From positions 1 to 7,438 of the forward strand of contig JALQSZ010000065.1 in assembly GCA_023264135.1 (NCBI GenBank): a stretch of 7,438 bases of DNA, written 5' to 3'. Origin of the DNA: Acidimicrobiales bacterium (lineage in GTDB: Bacteria; Actinomycetota; Acidimicrobiia; Acidimicrobiales; Acidimicrobilacustridaceae). This document shows, piece after piece, positions 7,056 to 7,438 of this stretch. The notes under the pieces are model-generated. The model was not told where the DNA came from. It worked only from the letters and a program-made list of their open reading frames with translations, and ran no database searches. The position numbers were made by a program, and so were the translations under genes. Each line of letters opens with the position of its first letter. Positions within the stretch are counted from its first letter, which is position 1.

Positions 7056-7097
7056 ACGGTCACGTCGAAACCCGGTAAACGTGGCGTTCCAGCGCAC

Positions 7098-7103
7098 TAG
7101 CCT
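7098..7103 (+). promoter_or_regulatory. Likely -10 element for a leaderless purL transcript
   Basis: TAGCCT fits TANNNT and ends exactly 7 bases before the purL ATG. Transcription would then start at or next to the A of the ATG. Leaderless genes with this spacing are common in Actinobacteria, and it explains why purL has no Shine-Dalgarno sequence. No clear -35 is seen. Confidence 0.45.
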
Positions 7104-7110
7104 GCACGCA

Positions 7111-7438
7111 ATGGATGACGCGATTCACCGTTCACTCGGACTTACTGATTCCGAATACGAAGACATTCGCACGATCCTGAGCCGCGACCCCAACCATCTC
7201 GAGTTGGCGATGTTCGCGGTCATGTGGTCAGAACACTGCTCCTATAAATCGTCTCGCGTTCATCTCAAACGACTCCCGACTGAAGCTCCGTGGGTGCTTG
7301 TCGGTCCTGGCGAAAACGCCGGTGTCGTCGATGTTGGCGATGGCATCGCTGCGGCCATTCGCATCGAATCGCATAATCACCCGTCGGCCATTGAGCCCTA
7401 TCAAGGCGCGGCAACCGGCGTCGGCGGCATCCTGCGCG
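7111..7438 (+). CDS. purL: Phosphoribosylformylglycinamidine synthase subunit PurL (5' part)
   Basis: PurL is the ATP-dependent catalytic subunit of FGAM synthase and works with PurS and PurQ encoded just upstream. Only the first 109 codons are present; the frame is open to the right edge. The N-terminus ([33 protein letters not shown] with His42) and the following [14 protein letters not shown] (65-78) and [21 protein letters not shown] (86-106) are typical of the small, three-subunit type of PurL, which lacks fused PurS and PurQ domains at its ends. The ATG at 7111 gives the usual short N-terminus. A GTG at 7081 is in frame and would add ten residues, but has no ribosome binding site. The start has no Shine-Dalgarno sequence and a -10-like box 7 bases upstream, suggesting leaderless translation. 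Confidence 0.96.
   Translation, partial: MDDAIHRSLGLTDSEYEDIRTILSRDPNHLELAMFAVMWSEHCSYKSSRVHLKRLPTEAPWVLVGPGENAGVVDVGDGIAAAIRIESHNHPSAIEPYQGAATGVGGILR

Larger units (their letters stand above)
7020..7110. promoter_or_regulatory. Divergent intergenic region between the unknown gene and purL
   Basis: These roughly 90 bases separate two genes read outward, so both promoters should lie here. Visible elements are the -10-like box next to purL, an 8-bp tandem repeat, and TAAACGT at 7019-7025 and again at 7076-7082. No convincing promoter for the - strand gene was found. If that gene really starts at the GTG at 7097, most of this region is coding and the divergent promoters overlap. Confidence 0.5.

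Overview
This window is the core of a bacterial de novo purine biosynthesis cluster. PurB opens with residues very close to those I recall for mycobacterial adenylosuccinate lyases, PurA carries the GAQAT variant seen in actinobacterial homologues, and GTG starts are used freely. Together these point to the Actinomycetota. The moderate GC content (not the very high GC of Streptomyces or Mycobacterium) and the small uncharacterised gene beside purL suggest an Acidimicrobiia-like lineage, but that narrower placement is inference from memory.

Layout, left to right: (1) positions 1-93 are the 3' end of an unidentified gene for a protein with a C-terminal membrane segment. (2) An 89-base gap holds a perfect 8-bp inverted repeat, a possible -10 element and a strong ribosome binding site. 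(3) Seven purine genes follow on the + strand: purA, purD, purE, purB, purC, purS and purQ. Junctions are -1, -4, 78, 37, 58 and -4 bases. (4) A 148-residue gene of unknown function with a KRGRP AT-hook-like motif lies on the - strand, convergent with purQ. (5) A divergent intergenic region of about 90 bases leads to the first 109 codons of purL, which runs off the right edge.

The enzymes cover several steps of IMP synthesis: PurD makes GAR, PurS/PurQ/PurL form the three-subunit FGAM synthase, PurE rearranges N5-CAIR to CAIR, PurC makes SAICAR, and PurB splits SAICAR. PurA and PurB then convert IMP to AMP. purF, purN or purT, purM, purK and purH are not in the window. The - strand gene separates purL from its partner subunits purS and purQ, so purL must have its own promoter. 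A TANNNT box placed exactly 7 bases before the purL ATG suggests a leaderless purL transcript.

No RNA genes, mobile elements, CRISPR arrays or recognisable riboswitches were seen, and no gene-free stretch exceeds 300 bases. I found no convincing novel multi-gene system. The most unusual items are the inserted - strand gene and the dyad upstream of purA.
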